Assembly: GCF_021155765.1 (NCBI RefSeq)
Contig: NC_060115.1
Location: 10,892,493 to 10,956,492, forward strand
Direction: 5' to 3'
From: Diprion similis
Taxonomy: Eukaryota; Arthropoda; Insecta; Hymenoptera; Diprionidae
DNA length: 64,000 bases
The translations under genes were made by a program, and so were the position numbers. A model generated the notes under the pieces. The model had not been told where the DNA came from. It did not search any database and saw nothing but the letters and a program-made list of their open reading frames with translations. Of the stretch, positions 63,621-64,000 are shown one piece after another; position 1 is the stretch's first letter; each line of letters starts with the position of its first letter.

Positions 63621-64000
63621 CTGTAAAATAAAAATTTCTCTCGTTAATTATCAATTGCATTAAAGAATAATTCAAGAATTTGAATAATTGGTAAGCAAAG
63701 TTTATATTTGTCAAGGAAAAAGGGAAATGGAAAAAATTTAACAAAGAACCGTGACAGCGTAACCGCGAGAGAGAGAGGGAGAGAGAGAGAGAGAGTATAA
63801 AGCAGCGAGTATGAAGGGGTTCTGGGCGAAAACATGAAGGTGTATAATATGTACTCGTTTGCAAATTAGTGCCGGGTATAGTAATCAGTGTTAAGCTAGA
63901 GCGGTGGCAGGTTAAGAAATAGTAGCTAGTTAACGCCAGCGCAGCAGGATGGAAAACTTATGCAAAGCTTAATGCCTGCCGCAAAACGCCTGACATAACT
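63621..64000. other. Sarcoglycan 5' intron (partial)
   Basis: The acceptor TTTTACAG ends at 63621, one base before the base preceding the ATG, so this segment is intron upstream of the first coding exon. It contains a GA array at 63766-63795. No leader exon with a clear donor is visible, so it probably lies outside the window. Confidence 0.5.
63766..63795. repeat. (GA)n microsatellite
   Basis: A GA run with a single GGG interruption, resembling the one at 59208-59236. Confidence 0.9.

Overview
This window is nuclear DNA from an animal, most likely an insect and probably a hymenopteran such as a sawfly. The reasons are that its genes are split by GT-AG introns, the intergenic DNA is AT-rich and full of microsatellites, there are two small metallothioneins with MPGP/MPAP N-termini, and there is a single gamma/delta-type sarcoglycan. 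The species is an inference; nothing in the window fixes it. No bacterial operon, CRISPR array, rRNA or recognisable tRNA was found.

Layout. Four genes are well supported and all lie on the minus strand. (1) 11453-13958 is a two-exon gene for a 722-residue HROB (C17orf53/MCM8IP) homologue with a central OB-fold domain; it acts with MCM8-MCM9 in homologous recombination. (2) 15939-17010 and (3) 21298-22970 are two metallothionein genes of three exons each (46 aa with 11 Cys, 48 aa with 13 Cys). Their intron phases are identical, and each has a TATA-like box with a metal-response-element core about 45 bp further upstream, so they look like an old tandem duplication. (4) 50217-63619 is a four-coding-exon gene for a 325-residue gamma/delta-sarcoglycan, with a 10.8 kb first coding intron and an untranslated leader exon that probably lies beyond the right edge.

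The rest is mostly non-coding. 1-11.2 kb is AT-rich DNA with microsatellites. 23-50 kb is a long gene-poor stretch in which GC-richer blocks interrupt the AT-rich background. It holds a few phase-compatible exon candidates on the plus strand (26.56-29.15 kb and 42.26-42.63 kb), offered at low confidence. One dispersed repeat family is clear: a two-module palindromic (MITE-like) element of about 365 bp occurs at 9291-9654 and, in the opposite orientation, at 32773-33138. The long open frames inside those copies are repeat-derived and not genes.

The supported genes do not form one pathway. HROB serves DNA repair, the metallothioneins bind metals, and sarcoglycan belongs to the muscle dystrophin-glycoprotein complex. 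Their adjacency is ordinary eukaryotic gene neighbourhood.
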